Part shown: one piece after another, positions 35,330 to 44,400 of the stretch
Layout of the letters: every line of letters starts with the position of its first letter
Numbering within the stretch: the stretch's first letter is position 1
Assembly (NCBI RefSeq): GCF_030846775.1
Contig: NZ_CP132910.1
Span: 1,026,001 to 1,090,000, forward strand
Direction: 5' to 3'
Source: Geothrix sp. 21YS21S-2
GTDB lineage: Bacteria; Acidobacteriota; Holophagae; Holophagales; Holophagaceae
DNA length: 64,000 nucleotides
The notes under the pieces: generated by a model
What the model saw: the letters and a program-made list of their open reading frames with translations, nothing else
Databases searched by the model: none
Told to the model about the DNA's origin: nothing
Translations under genes and position numbers: made by a program

Positions 35330-35360
35330 AGGGCCGGACGCGGTGGTCGCGTCCGGCCCT
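35330..35360 (-). terminator. Hairpin terminator after the basic-tail protein gene
   Basis: AGGGCCGGACGCG and its perfect complement surround a five-base loop, a 13-bp GC-rich stem. It follows the stop of the 35395-35838 gene and precedes the VF530 gene. It lacks a strong T-run, so termination may be partial. Confidence 0.6.
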
Positions 35361-35394
35361 CCTCCATCATTCACGGCCGGGGGGGGATTGTCAC

Positions 35395-35838
35395 CTAGTG
35401 ATGGTGCTCCCGGTGCTCGTCGTGGCGCTCCTCGCGGCGCTCCTCGCGACGGTCCTCGCGGCGGTCCTCCCTGCGCTCCATCTTCCTGCGCTGGCCGGGG
35501 GGCATCCATACGCCGCGGGAATCCTCGCGGTGCCAGTTGCGGTAGTGGCCCCGGGGCACCTCCACGATGTAGCGGGGCACGCGGCGCGCCTCGACCCAGT
35601 CGAAGCGTGCCCGGGGGCTGCGGGCGCGGTACCAGCCATCCTCGCGGCGGCACCAGTACCACCCGTCGTTGAAGAAGACTTCCTCCGGGAAACCTGCCAC
35701 CACCGAGACGCCGGGGGAGATGACCTCCAGGCGGGGCGCCACGGGAAGGCCGATCTGGATGCCGATATGCACCTGGGCCTGGGCGGCAAAGGGGCTGAGG
35801 CCGAGGAGGAGGGTTAGGGGGAGCGCGTAGGATCTCAC
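35395..35838 (-). CDS. Secreted protein with charged basic/acidic tail
   Basis: 147 residues. Signal peptide [20 protein letters not shown], a middle section with [16 protein letters not shown] and [10 protein letters not shown] (Trp/Tyr-rich strands), and a tail of repeated RRED/RREE units ending in HDEHREHHH. The tail may bind metal. The GTG at 35838 is preferred because AGGAGA precedes it; an ATG at 35886 would hide the signal peptide. Function unknown. Confidence 0.75.
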   Translation of the reverse strand: MRSYALPLTLLLGLSPFAAQAQVHIGIQIGLPVAPRLEVISPGVSVVAGFPEEVFFNDGWYWCRREDGWYRARSPRARFDWVEARRVPRYIVEVPRGHYRNWHREDSRGVWMPPGQRRKMERREDRREDRREERREERHDEHREHHH

Positions 35839-36055
35839 TGGGATTCTCCTAAGGGGGCGGGTCGCCCGCTGGAATAGGTTTGGCATATTTCGTTCCAATT
35901 TGGAAAGTCTTTTATTTTCAATGGCTTTTTCTGCGCGGATGCCGGTCGCGCCTCCATGATGTTGCATTACTCCCCCTCCGCAAGGACCCCAACGGGGAAA
36001 TGCAACATTGCCGCCGCCTCTGGCTACAATGAGTCCACCTCCAAGGAGAACCGCC

Positions 36056-36550
36056 ATGATCAGCCCGAAGATGCAGGCCGCCCTCAACACCCAGATCAAC
36101 CTGGAGCAGTTCTCCGCCCAGCTGTATCTGGCCATGAGCGCGCACTGCGACGCACTCAGCTTCAAGGGCTTCGCCCACTGGCTGCGGATTCAGGCAGGCG
36201 AGGAAACGGCGCACGCCATGAAGCTCATCCAGTTCGTGCTGGACCGCAACGGCAGGCTGGAGCTCCACCCCATCGCGGCGCCCCCGACCGACTTCGGCGG
36301 CGTGATCCAGGTCTTCGAGAAGACCCTCGAGCACGAGAAGGGGATCACCGGGAAGATCAATGCCCTGTTCGAACTGGCCCGGTCGGAGAAGGACTACGCC
36401 AGCGAGATCACCCTCCAGTGGTACGTCACCGAGCAGGTGGAGGAGGAAGCGAATGTCGGCCAGATCGTGGACCACCTGCGCGCCGTGGGCGACCAGGGGG
36501 GCGGCATCTGGTACCTGGACTCCCGCATGGGCAAGCGGGTGGCCAAGTAG
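36056..36550 (+). CDS. Ferritin (non-heme)
   Basis: 164 residues. It oxidises and stores iron in a 24-mer. Ferroxidase ligands are visible: E in NLEQFSAQLYLAMSAHCD, the GEETAHAMKLIQF segment, and the E residues of YVTEQVEEEANV. Full bacterial FtnA length. ATG at 36056 follows AAGGAG. The CDF transporter gene starts three bases after the stop, so metal storage and export are coupled. Confidence 0.94.
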   Translation: MISPKMQAALNTQINLEQFSAQLYLAMSAHCDALSFKGFAHWLRIQAGEETAHAMKLIQFVLDRNGRLELHPIAAPPTDFGGVIQVFEKTLEHEKGITGKINALFELARSEKDYASEITLQWYVTEQVEEEANVGQIVDHLRAVGDQGGGIWYLDSRMGKRVAK

Positions 36551-36553
36551 GGT

Positions 36554-37465
36554 ATGAGCGGAGAATCCGATAGCCTGGCTCTCCACACTCATCTCTTCGA
36601 TCAGGGCAACCAGGCTGGGGAACGAGGAACCCGCCTCGTGATGGCCATCACGGCCCTCATGATGGCCGTGGAGATCGTGGCCGGGTGGCGCTTCAATTCC
36701 ATGGCCCTCCTGGCCGACGGCTGGCACATGAGCTCCCACGCCGTGGCCATCGGGGTGAGCGCCCTGGCCTACGCCCTGGCCCGGCGCCACGCCGGCGACC
36801 GCCGTTTCGCCTTCGGGACCTGGAAGATCGAGATCCTGGGCGGCTTCGCCAGCGCCCTGTTCCTGCTCGGCGTGGCGGCCTGGATGGTCCTGGGCTCCGC
36901 GCAGCGGCTGCTCGAGCCCGCCCCCATCCACTACCGCGAGGCCATCGCCGTGGCCGGGGCGGGCCTCGTGGTGAACGTCGTCTGCGCCCTCATCCTGGGC
37001 CGGGCCCACGACCACGGCCACGACCATGGCGGGGGCCGCCCCGCCCACGACCTGAACCTCCGCTCGGCCTACGTCCACGTCATCGCCGACGCGGCCACCT
37101 CGGTGCTGGCCATCCTGGCCCTGGCCGGGGGCCTGGCCATGGGCTGGGCCTGGCTGGACCCCGTCATGGGCTTCGCGGGCGCGGTGCTGGTGGCCGTCTG
37201 GGCCGTGGGGCTCCTGCGCGACACCACGCGGGTCCTGCTGGACGCGGAGATGGACCACCCGGTGGTGGAGGAGATCCGCGAGGTGGCCGGCGCCCACCCC
37301 GAATGGGGCCGCATCACGGACCTCCACGTGTGGCGGGTGGGGAAGGCCAGCTACGCCTGCATCCTCGCGCTGGAGGGCGGCCCCCAGGACCTGACGCCGG
37401 CGGCGGTGCGCGCCGCCGTTGGCATCCACGCCGAACTCGTGCACATCACCGTGGAACTGGGATGA
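36554..37465 (+). CDS. Cation diffusion facilitator (DmeF-like)
   Basis: 303 residues with six transmembrane helices. ALLADGWHMSSHAVAIGVSA holds the D and H ligands of the first metal site; VHVIADAATSVLAIL holds the second. The His-rich loop HDHGHDHGGG (residues ~155-165) and the N-terminal HTHLFDQGNQ are typical of DmeF cobalt/nickel exporters. Its 3' end overlaps the convergent phosphatase gene by 20 bases. Confidence 0.92.
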   Translation: MSGESDSLALHTHLFDQGNQAGERGTRLVMAITALMMAVEIVAGWRFNSMALLADGWHMSSHAVAIGVSALAYALARRHAGDRRFAFGTWKIEILGGFASALFLLGVAAWMVLGSAQRLLEPAPIHYREAIAVAGAGLVVNVVCALILGRAHDHGHDHGGGRPAHDLNLRSAYVHVIADAATSVLAILALAGGLAMGWAWLDPVMGFAGAVLVAVWAVGLLRDTTRVLLDAEMDHPVVEEIREVAGAHPEWGRITDLHVWRVGKASYACILALEGGPQDLTPAAVRAAVGIHAELVHITVELG

Positions 37466-38063
37466 GGCTGGCCAGGCGGGGCTTGTAGCGGATGAGGAAC
37501 CGTCCCTTCTCCGCCGTATCCGAGAAGCTGCTGCCCGCGAGCAGGAGCCGCGTGGCGGCCCGGGCGCGCTCGTTGGACCACTGCTCGAATTCCATGCGGT
37601 AGATCGCCACGAACAGCTCGGTGCGGCCGATGCCGTGGTAGCAGTGGATGAGCGCGGGGCGGTTGGCGGGATCGCGGATGGCCAGGAGGAAGCGGTCCAC
37701 GGTGGCGTCCGTGGGCACCTGGGGCGTGGGCAGGTGGATGTGGCGCACGCCGACGTCGGCCAGGGCCTGGGCCTCCTGGCCGATGGTGGCCAGGTCGGTG
37801 GTGTTGGTGCTGTCCTCGCCGGGGTTGAAGGTTCGCAGATCGATGACGGACTTCAGCCCCAGGGTCCTGGCCAGGCGCTGGAGTTCGGCCGGGGGCATGG
37901 CTCCCGACTGGTACACCTGTCCCAGGGTCACGGTGCCCAGGCGGTGGCGCACATGGATGAAGTAGAGGGACCAGGAGCCCAGGCCCAGTGCGAGGGCCAG
38001 GGCCGCCAGGGCGAGCTTCCTGAAGAGCGAGGACGGTCCAGACCTGGACCCAGGCATTGGCAT
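37446..38063 (-). CDS. Membrane-anchored tyrosine-phosphatase-like protein
   Basis: 205 residues. An N-terminal transmembrane helix (LALAALALALGLGSWSLYF) is followed by a cysteine-phosphatase domain. The P-loop HCYHGIGRTE matches HCx5R. The general acid may be in the loop HLPTPQVPTD. The domain would face the periplasm or outside. Substrate unknown; it may be a lipid or protein phosphatase. Confidence 0.85.
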   Translation of the reverse strand: MPMPGSRSGPSSLFRKLALAALALALGLGSWSLYFIHVRHRLGTVTLGQVYQSGAMPPAELQRLARTLGLKSVIDLRTFNPGEDSTNTTDLATIGQEAQALADVGVRHIHLPTPQVPTDATVDRFLLAIRDPANRPALIHCYHGIGRTELFVAIYRMEFEQWSNERARAATRLLLAGSSFSDTAEKGRFLIRYKPRLASLIPVPR

Positions 38064-38144
38064 GTTCCGGCTTCCTTTGATTTACCTAACCATTGTGCCG
38101 AAAGCCGGAGCCCGCCGGAACCGCAAATCGCGCGTCCCGCCCCG

Positions 38145-38414
38145 TCATTGCCGCTCCACCCGGTCCACGTGCGCGATGATCACCACGTTGGCGGGGCAGT
38201 CCTTCAGCCCCACCACGTCGTCCACGGCCCCGCCGTTGCGCGCCACCAGGACGCGGTCCCCGGGCCCGGCCTGGACGCCGTCGAGGGCGACCATCGTGCG
38301 GTCCCCGGGCGTGCCGTCCTCCAGCACCTCCCGGACCAGCAGGAGCTTGCGCCCCGCGAAGAAGGCCAGCTTCTCGGTGGCGACGACGGGCGCGAGCACT
38401 TCGGCGATGAACAT
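38145..38414 (-). CDS. Microcompartment vertex protein (BMC-P, EutN/CcmL), third copy
   Basis: 89 residues. Pentamers of this family close the vertices of the shell. MFIAEVLAPVVATEKLAFFAGRKLLLV and AGPGDRVLVARNGGA are typical. It is the last gene of the microcompartment operon, ten bases after the preceding BMC-P gene. Confidence 0.92.
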   Translation of the reverse strand: MFIAEVLAPVVATEKLAFFAGRKLLLVREVLEDGTPGDRTMVALDGVQAGPGDRVLVARNGGAVDDVVGLKDCPANVVIIAHVDRVERQ

Positions 38415-38424
38415 GGCGCCCTCC

Positions 38425-38685
38425 TCAGGTGGCCGAGTCCACGAGGCCCACGATGCAGGCGTCGATGGCCCCGTAGCCGCCTGGGAGGGCCTTGGGGGCC
38501 TCCCGGGCGTCGATGTACATGACCAGGTCCCCGTCCCGCGAGGCCACCAGGTCCACCGCGGCCAGGGGCTCGCCCACGGGCCGGCCCTCGGCGTCCACGC
38601 CCTGGATCATGCGGAAGGTGAAGCCCGCCAGGGAGTCCAGCTTCCGGGTGGCCACCACCAGGCCCTTAACGCGCGCTAGAAGCAT
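38425..38685 (-). CDS. Microcompartment vertex protein (BMC-P), second copy
   Basis: 86 residues with the EutN/CcmL fold: MLLARVKGLVVATRKLDSLAG, then AVDLVASRDGDLVMYID. Three different BMC-P proteins per locus are known from Haliangium-type shells. Its start overlaps the end of the BMC-T gene by ten bases. Confidence 0.92.
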   Translation of the reverse strand: MLLARVKGLVVATRKLDSLAGFTFRMIQGVDAEGRPVGEPLAAVDLVASRDGDLVMYIDAREAPKALPGGYGAIDACIVGLVDSAT

Positions 38686-39272
38686 GAGCTCTCCAGCCCT
38701 TCCAGGACCAGGCCCTGGATGATGTCGTGGGGGCGGGCCAGGATCTCGCTGTGCACGAAGGCCGCCTCCTCCCGGAGCAGTTCCTCGGCCGAGGCCAGGG
38801 CGGCCTCCACCTCGGACAGGTCGCCGGTGAAGGTGAAGTAGCCCTTGCCGCCCAGGTCCAGGTTGTAGGTGAGCTCCAGGAGCCGCACGGCGGTTGTCTT
38901 CACGGCGCGGTCCGCGGCCTGCACCAGGGCGGCCAGGGCCTGGCCCTCCACGATGCCGACGGCGTCGGTGGTCAGTTCCGTGCCCTTCTCCTTCTGGAGC
39001 GCGGCGAGCACCTGGGGGTGCAGGTTGGGGATGTAGGTCCAGGACACCAGGAAGGGGTCGGAGTGCAGGTGCCCCTCCTCCACGGCCTCCAGGAGGTCGG
39101 CCTCGTCCCCCGTGAGGTGGATCATGAACTTCCCGGAGCCGACGGGGCCCGCCTTGAGCAGGCGCACCTCCGCCTTCTTGAGCATCAGATCGGCCACCTG
39201 CAGGCCTTTGGCGATGCTGGAGAGCTCGAGGATGCCGAGGGTGGGGACCAGGTTCAGGTTCGGAGTGGCCAT
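38676..39272 (-). CDS. Microcompartment shell protein with tandem BMC domains (BMC-T)
   Basis: 198 residues with two BMC domains: TLGILELSSIAKGLQVADLMLKKAEV and a second around VGIVEGQALAALVQAADRAVKT. It forms pseudohexameric trimers on shell facets. Resembles the single-layer BMC-T1 type. It follows the aldehyde dehydrogenase gene. Confidence 0.93.
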   Translation of the reverse strand: MATPNLNLVPTLGILELSSIAKGLQVADLMLKKAEVRLLKAGPVGSGKFMIHLTGDEADLLEAVEEGHLHSDPFLVSWTYIPNLHPQVLAALQKEKGTELTTDAVGIVEGQALAALVQAADRAVKTTAVRLLELTYNLDLGGKGYFTFTGDLSEVEAALASAEELLREEAAFVHSEILARPHDIIQGLVLEGLESSCF

Positions 39273-39291
39273 GGGGGGTCCAGTCGCAGAA

Positions 39292-40677
39292 TCAGACGAT
39301 GCGGAAGTGGTCCTTGAGGGTGCAGCGGCGGCGCCGGGCGAAGTGCGCGGCGTTGGTGAGCCCCTCCCCGGTGGGGGAGGCGATGGTGAACGAGGTGGAG
39401 CCTGGCCCCTCGAAGCCCAGGCCGTTGTAGTTCGGCCCGTTCTTCACGAAGATCGAGCAGTCCACGGCGCGGGCCATCTTGTCCAGGTGGTCGATGTTCT
39501 TGGAGTACATGCTGGCGGTGTGGCGGAAGCCATGCTCGGCCTTCAGGGCCATGTCGATGGCTTCATGCACGTCCCTGGCCCGGGTGAAACCGATGACGGG
39601 CATGAGGAGCTCGGCCTGGATGAAGGGATGGTCGAAGGGCACGTCGGCGAAGATCAGCCTGGGCTCGCCCGTGAAGGCGATGCCGGCGGCCTTCAGGATG
39701 TGGGTGGCGTCCTTGCCCACGAAGTTCTTGTGGGGGTGGCGCCCGTCCACCACGGTCCGCTCGACGGCGGCGATCTCGGCGCCGCGGAGCTCGTAGGCGC
39801 CCGCGGCCACCATGCAGGCCTTGAGGCGGTCCGCGATGGCCTCGACGGCGATGACCTCCTTCTCGCAGATGCACACCACGTTGTTGTCGAAGGAGGCCCC
39901 GGCGACGATGCCGCGCCCGGCCTGCTCCAGGTCCGCGGTCTCGTCCACCACCACGGGGGGGTTGCCCGGGCCGCCGGCGATGACCTTCTTGCCCGAGGCG
40001 AAGGCGGCCTTGACCACGGCGGGGCCGCCGGTGACCACCAGGAGGCGGATGCCGGGAGCCTTCATGAGTTCGGCGGCGGTCTCCAGGGTGGGCTCGGTGA
40101 CGCAGGTGAGGAGGTTGGCCGGGGCGCCCTCGGCCACCAGGAGTCGGTTGATCAGGTCGATGGTGAAGGCGTTGGTGCGCCTGGCCCCGGGGTGGGCGTT
40201 GAAGACCACCGCGTTGCCGGCCGAGAGCATGCCGATGCCGTTGTTGATGACGGTCTCGGAGGGGTTCGTGGAGGGCGTGATGGAGCCGATGACGCCCCAG
40301 GGGGCCAGCTCCTCCAGGGTCAGGCCGTGCTGGCCCGAGACGGCCTCGGCCCGGAGCACTTCGGGACCGGGGGTCTTGTTGATGACGAGGAGGTTCTTCT
40401 TGACCTTGTCGTCGACGCGGCCCATGCCGGTCTCGCTCACGGCGAGCTCGGAGATCTCCCGGGCATGGCGCCGGAGGCCCACGCGCAGCTCCTGGATGAT
40501 CTCCGTGCGCCGCTCCAGCCCGATGGCCCGGAACGCCTGGAAGGCGGCCTCGGCGGCGCGGATCGCCGACGGGATGTCGGGGAAGCAGCCCATCTGCGGC
40601 CCCGCCGCCGGGGCGCCCTCCAGTTCGCGGAGGACGCGTTCGGCGATTCTCGAGACCAGGGCGCGATCGATTTCCAT
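39292..40677 (-). CDS. Acylating aldehyde dehydrogenase of the microcompartment (EutE/PduP-like)
   Basis: 461 residues. It should turn acetaldehyde, CoA and NAD+ into acetyl-CoA inside the shell. The catalytic Cys is in SFDNNVVCICEKEV; the NAD/CoA region contains GVIGSITPSTNPSETV. The N-terminal helix EIDRALVSRIAERVLREL, with a Pro/Ala-rich linker, resembles an encapsulation peptide. It lies between shell genes and downstream of deoC, which makes acetaldehyde. Confidence 0.94.
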   Translation of the reverse strand: MEIDRALVSRIAERVLRELEGAPAAGPQMGCFPDIPSAIRAAEAAFQAFRAIGLERRTEIIQELRVGLRRHAREISELAVSETGMGRVDDKVKKNLLVINKTPGPEVLRAEAVSGQHGLTLEELAPWGVIGSITPSTNPSETVINNGIGMLSAGNAVVFNAHPGARRTNAFTIDLINRLLVAEGAPANLLTCVTEPTLETAAELMKAPGIRLLVVTGGPAVVKAAFASGKKVIAGGPGNPPVVVDETADLEQAGRGIVAGASFDNNVVCICEKEVIAVEAIADRLKACMVAAGAYELRGAEIAAVERTVVDGRHPHKNFVGKDATHILKAAGIAFTGEPRLIFADVPFDHPFIQAELLMPVIGFTRARDVHEAIDMALKAEHGFRHTASMYSKNIDHLDKMARAVDCSIFVKNGPNYNGLGFEGPGSTSFTIASPTGEGLTNAAHFARRRRCTLKDHFRIV

Positions 40678-40694
40678 AGCTCAGCCTCTGGGGG

Positions 40695-40985
40695 TCAGGA
40701 TTTCGTGTAGACCTCGGAGCCCTCGAACTGGATGGCGTCCACGATGCCGATGACGACGGCATCCACGGGCTTGCCCTCGCTCACGGGCGTCATGCGGGCC
40801 GAGGAGCCCTGGCACACGAGCACCCATTCGCCGGAGCCGGCGCCGACGCTGTCCGAGGCGACGATGGGGTTGCCCTTGGGCGCGCCCTTGGGGTCCACCG
40901 GCTGGATCAGGAGCAGCTTGTGGCCGGCGAGGGCGCCGACCTTCTGGCTGGCGACGACGTCGCCCACCACTTTGGCGATCAACAT
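40695..40985 (-). CDS. Microcompartment vertex protein (BMC-P), first copy
   Basis: 96 residues. MLIAKVVGDVVASQKVGALAGHKLLLIQ and GSGEWVLVCQGSSARM mark the EutN/CcmL family. It is encoded 17 bp before the aldehyde dehydrogenase gene in the operon. Confidence 0.93.
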   Translation of the reverse strand: MLIAKVVGDVVASQKVGALAGHKLLLIQPVDPKGAPKGNPIVASDSVGAGSGEWVLVCQGSSARMTPVSEGKPVDAVVIGIVDAIQFEGSEVYTKS

Positions 40986-41003
40986 GGCCCGCCTCCGATG
41001 AAC

Positions 41004-41294
41004 CTAGGCGTTCGCTTCGGTGCGGCCCAGGGGGAGGACGGAGTCCACGTTCTCGTGGGGACGCGGGATGACGTGGACGGACACGATCTCGCCGACCTTC
41101 TGGGCGGCCAGCGATCCGGCCTCCACGGCGGCCTTCACCGCCGCGACGTCGCCGCGGATGATGGCGGTGACGAAGCCGCCGCCGATCTTCTCGTAGCCGA
41201 CCAGCTGCACGCGGGCCGCCTTCAGCATCGCGTCGCTGGCTTCAACCATGGCGACGAAACCCTTGGTTTCGATCATGCCGAGCGCTTCACTCAT
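41004..41294 (-). CDS. Microcompartment shell hexamer protein (BMC-H, PduA-like)
   Basis: 96 residues. [50 protein letters not shown] and VIPRPH are the classic single BMC-domain motifs. It is the only BMC-H in the locus and so should form most of the facets. Pore sequence region: YEKIGGGF. Confidence 0.96.
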   Translation of the reverse strand: MSEALGMIETKGFVAMVEASDAMLKAARVQLVGYEKIGGGFVTAIIRGDVAAVKAAVEAGSLAAQKVGEIVSVHVIPRPHENVDSVLPLGRTEANA

Positions 41295-41324
41295 GGGTCT
41301 CTCCCTGGAGTTGGGGTGGTTGGA

Positions 41325-41966
41325 TCAGGCCTTGGTCCGGTACGGACGGCCGTGGATGGAATTGATGGCGTCGATGGCTGCCTTCATTGCGCTGTCGATC
41401 TCGGACTCGCTTCCGGCCATCATCAGGCGCCCCACAGCCCCGTAGGGCTTGAGGTCGATGAGGGAGACGTCGGCGGCCTTCTCGGCCTCGTTGGCGGCCA
41501 GCACCGCGTAGGCGGCCGGGTCGCACTCGAACAGGAACAGGGACTGGCCGGGCAGGATCATGTGCCCGTACCGGTTGCGGTTGATGATCTGGGCGTGCAT
41601 GGGCTCCACGGACCGGATGACCTCGCAGGTGGCCACGTAGGGGGTGAGGCGGTCGGCTTCCACCAGGCCGAAGCTCCCGATGGCGGCCTCGCCCGCCACC
41701 CGCACCTCGCCCTTGTCGTAGGCGTGCACCTCGAGCATGCCGAAGGTGCGTTCCACCACCTGCGCTGCGGGCTGAACGTTGGCGGCCTTGAGGGCCACGT
41801 CGGTCATCTTGTTGATGGCGATGCCGGGGGCCACTTCGATGTAGACCGAGGCCTGCTCCTTGAGGGGAGGGAAGCCCCGGGAGCCCAGCCCCACGAAGGC
41901 GGCCAGCTGCGGCTGGAGCGAGTCGATGAAGCAGTAGGCCCGGAGGGTGAGGGTGCCGTCGCTCAT
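41325..41966 (-). CDS. Microcompartment shell protein BMC-T (stacking-type)
   Basis: 213 residues, two permuted BMC-like domains (LRAYCFIDSLQPQLAAFVG; SLIDLKPYGAVGRLMMAGSESEIDSAMKAAIDAI). It resembles the double-stacked, gated BMC-T2/T3 proteins, which may pass larger molecules. It follows deoC with a one-base gap. Confidence 0.9.
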   Translation of the reverse strand: MSDGTLTLRAYCFIDSLQPQLAAFVGLGSRGFPPLKEQASVYIEVAPGIAINKMTDVALKAANVQPAAQVVERTFGMLEVHAYDKGEVRVAGEAAIGSFGLVEADRLTPYVATCEVIRSVEPMHAQIINRNRYGHMILPGQSLFLFECDPAAYAVLAANEAEKAADVSLIDLKPYGAVGRLMMAGSESEIDSAMKAAIDAINSIHGRPYRTKA

Positions 41967-41967
41967 G

Positions 41968-42729
41968 TCAGTACCCCTTCCCTTCGCCGCCGGTGACGAT
42001 GGCCACGCCCGAGCTGGCCCCGATGCGCGTGGCGCCCGCGGCGATCATCTTCTTCGCGTCGGCCAGGCTGCGCACGCCGCCCGAGGCCTTCACGCCCATG
42101 CGGGGCCCGACGGTGCGGCGCATCAGCGCGATGTCGGCCTCGGTGGCGACGCTGCCCTTGGCGAAGCCCGTGGAGGTCTTCACGAAGGTCGCGCCGGCGT
42201 TCTTGCAGATGGTGCAGGCCGCGACCTTCTCCTCGTCGGTGAGGAGCCCGGTCTCGAGGATCACCTTGGTGGTCTTGCCGCGCGCGGCCTGGACCACGGC
42301 GCGCACGTCCTTCTCCACCAGGGCCAGGTCGCCGGACTTGAGCGCACCGATGTTGAGGACCATGTCGATCTCGTCGGCGCCGTTGGCGATGGCCTCGCGG
42401 GTCTCGTACGCCTTGGTCCGGCTGTCCATGGCGCCCAGGGGGAAGCCCACCACGCAGCAGACCTTGACCTTGGAGCCGCGGAGCAGGTCCCGGCAGCGGG
42501 ACACCCAGGAGGTGTTCACGCACACGGACCAGAAGCCGTACTGCCGCGCCTCGGCGCAGAGGGTCTCCACTTCCGCGGCGGTGGCCTCGGGCTTGAGCAG
42601 GGTGTGGTCGATCATCGCGGCCAGGGCCGTGTCGATGGCGCCCGGGGCCTTCGACGCCTCCGGAGCCTTGCCGTCCAGCGCCTTCAGGACTTCCTTGGTG
42701 ATCAGGTCTACCAGCTTCTTTTCATCCAT
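41968..42729 (-). CDS. deoC: Deoxyribose-phosphate aldolase, microcompartment-targeted
   Basis: 253 residues. It splits 2-deoxyribose 5-phosphate into glyceraldehyde 3-phosphate and acetaldehyde. The Schiff-base lysine is in FVKTSTGF; the proton-relay lysine lies in [10 protein letters not shown]. The extra N-terminal helix [17 protein letters not shown] followed by a Pro/Ala-rich linker is longer than in housekeeping DeoC and resembles an encapsulation peptide. ATG 42729, 13 bp after the rpiB-like stop. Confidence 0.95.
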   Translation of the reverse strand: MDEKKLVDLITKEVLKALDGKAPEASKAPGAIDTALAAMIDHTLLKPEATAAEVETLCAEARQYGFWSVCVNTSWVSRCRDLLRGSKVKVCCVVGFPLGAMDSRTKAYETREAIANGADEIDMVLNIGALKSGDLALVEKDVRAVVQAARGKTTKVILETGLLTDEEKVAACTICKNAGATFVKTSTGFAKGSVATEADIALMRRTVGPRMGVKASGGVRSLADAKKMIAAGATRIGASSGVAIVTGGEGKGY

Positions 42730-42742
42730 CTCGACTCCACGT

Positions 42743-43243
42743 TCATCGTTCGATCTTGTCCACGCGCTTCTGGTGGCGTCCGCCCTCGAAGGGGGTCGCG
42801 AGCCAGGTGAGGACCATCTGCTCGACCGCCTCGGGCGGGTTGGCCCCCGCGCCCAGGGTGAGGACATTGGCGTTGTTGTGCTGGCGGGAGTTCAGGATGG
42901 TCTTCATGTCGTAGCAGAGCGCGGCCCGGATCCCCGGGAAGCGGTTGCAGGCCATGGAGGAGCCGATGCCCGCCCCGTCGATCATGATCCCCATCTCGCA
43001 GGCGCCCCCCAGCACCGCCTGGGCCACCGCCTTGGCGAAGTCCGGGTAGTCGCAGGCCGTCTTGTCCGGGCAGCCCACGTCCACCACCGCGAAGCCCCGC
43101 GCCTCCAGCACGCCCGCAAGGCGCTTCTTCAGGTCGAAGCCGCCATGGTCGGAGCCCACGGCCACCCGCCGCTGGGTTCCGCGCCGGGAGAGGACCTCCC
43201 GCACCACTTCAGAGACAAGTTGTTCGACCCGCTGGGGATCCAT
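42743..43243 (-). CDS. rpiB: Ribose-5-phosphate isomerase B, microcompartment-targeted
   Basis: 166 residues. [34 protein letters not shown] and [17 protein letters not shown] are RpiB signatures; the active-site Cys is replaced in the GAGIG motif (usually GTGIG), and [19 protein letters not shown] follows. The N-terminal helix [20 protein letters not shown] again looks like an encapsulation peptide. First gene of the operon; with DeoC it defines the sugar-phosphate type of microcompartment. Confidence 0.92.
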   Translation of the reverse strand: MDPQRVEQLVSEVVREVLSRRGTQRRVAVGSDHGGFDLKKRLAGVLEARGFAVVDVGCPDKTACDYPDFAKAVAQAVLGGACEMGIMIDGAGIGSSMACNRFPGIRAALCYDMKTILNSRQHNNANVLTLGAGANPPEAVEQMVLTWLATPFEGGRHQKRVDKIER

Positions 43244-43346
43244 GGAAGTCCGTACGGAAAGGTTCAGAGCGGCGGACAGCTTCGGTCCGCGGGAGGCCCG
43301 GTGCAGGGAAAAAATTTTACCTGTCGGGGGAAAAACAAGCCTAGCA

Positions 43347-44228
43347 CTACCTCCTGGAGGAGACAACCCGTAAACGGGCGCGGCGGTGGCGGCGCGGGCG
43401 TTCGGGCTCGGGTCCCTCCATCCACTGGCGGATCCGGTTGGCGTCGTCGAAGCGGGAGTGCCTTCCCGTGGCGTCCAGGAGCACGATGAGCACGGGGCGC
43501 TGCGCAAGCTGCGCCTGCATGACCAGGCACTGCCCCGATTCCTCGATGAAGCCGGTCTTGGAAAGCCCGATGCGCCAGCGGGAGCTCGCCAGGAGCATGT
43601 TGCTGTTGTGGAACTCGATGGAGCGGTTCTTGTAGGCCACGGTGGCGCTCGTGCGGGTGGAGAAGGCCCGCACCTGGGGGTGCCGGTAGGCCTCGTCCAC
43701 GATGCGGGCCATGTCCCAGGCCGAAGCCCGGTTGCCCGAGGAGAGCCCCGTGGGGTCCTCGAAGCGGGCGGTGGCCAGGCCCATGGCCCGGGCCTTGGCG
43801 TTCATCTCGGCCACGAAGGCCTGCACGCCGCCCGGGAAGGTGCGGCCCAGGGCGTGGGCGGCCCGGTTCTCGGAGGCCATCAGAGCCAGCTGGAGCGCCT
43901 CGGAGCGCGTGAGCACGGTGCCCACCGGCAGCCGGGAGTGGCTGTGGCGGAGCATGTCCTTGTCCTCCTCCAGGATGGTCAGGCGCTCGTCCATGCCCAC
44001 CTTGCTGTCCAGGATGACCATGGCCGTCATGAGCTTGGTGAGGGAGGCCACGGGCAGGACGTCGTCGCAGTGCTTCTGGAGGATGGGCTCCCCCGTCTTC
44101 TGGTCCTGCACCAGCACCGAGGCGCTGTGGAGGGCGAGGCGCTGGTCGGCCTTGGCGCCGAGGGAGGTGCAGGTCACCACGGCTAAAGCGGCCAGACAAG
44201 CGAGGTTCCCTGATCTGAACAAGGTCAT
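43347..44228 (-). CDS. D-alanyl-D-alanine carboxypeptidase/endopeptidase (S11, PBP7-like)
   Basis: 293 residues. Signal peptide, then the serine-peptidase motifs ASLTKLMTA (SxxK), SENRA (SxN) and LSKTGFI (KTG). It trims or cleaves peptidoglycan cross-links in the periplasm. The C-terminus is arginine-rich (PRRHRRARLRVVSSRR). Monocistronic, in the same direction as the microcompartment operon. Confidence 0.92.
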   Translation of the reverse strand: MTLFRSGNLACLAALAVVTCTSLGAKADQRLALHSASVLVQDQKTGEPILQKHCDDVLPVASLTKLMTAMVILDSKVGMDERLTILEEDKDMLRHSHSRLPVGTVLTRSEALQLALMASENRAAHALGRTFPGGVQAFVAEMNAKARAMGLATARFEDPTGLSSGNRASAWDMARIVDEAYRHPQVRAFSTRTSATVAYKNRSIEFHNSNMLLASSRWRIGLSKTGFIEESGQCLVMQAQLAQRPVLIVLLDATGRHSRFDDANRIRQWMEGPEPERPRRHRRARLRVVSSRR

Positions 44229-44400
44229 ATCGGCTCTCGAAGGGGCGGTTGGGGGGGACAGGAGGGAAGGGTCGGACCCTTGAACAGGGAATTACCTGGT
44301 AGCAATTAAGATACCATTCGGTCAGGGCAACCCGGCCGGCAATTTCCCAACCTATCGGCCGAAAGGGCCGAGGCCATGATCACAACTGGGAATGCGGAGT

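Noticed and set aside
44229-44400. Structured GGCCGG-rich leader that might be a c-di-GMP riboswitch
   Set aside because: The conserved GEMM core elements were not found; only ordinary short hairpins.
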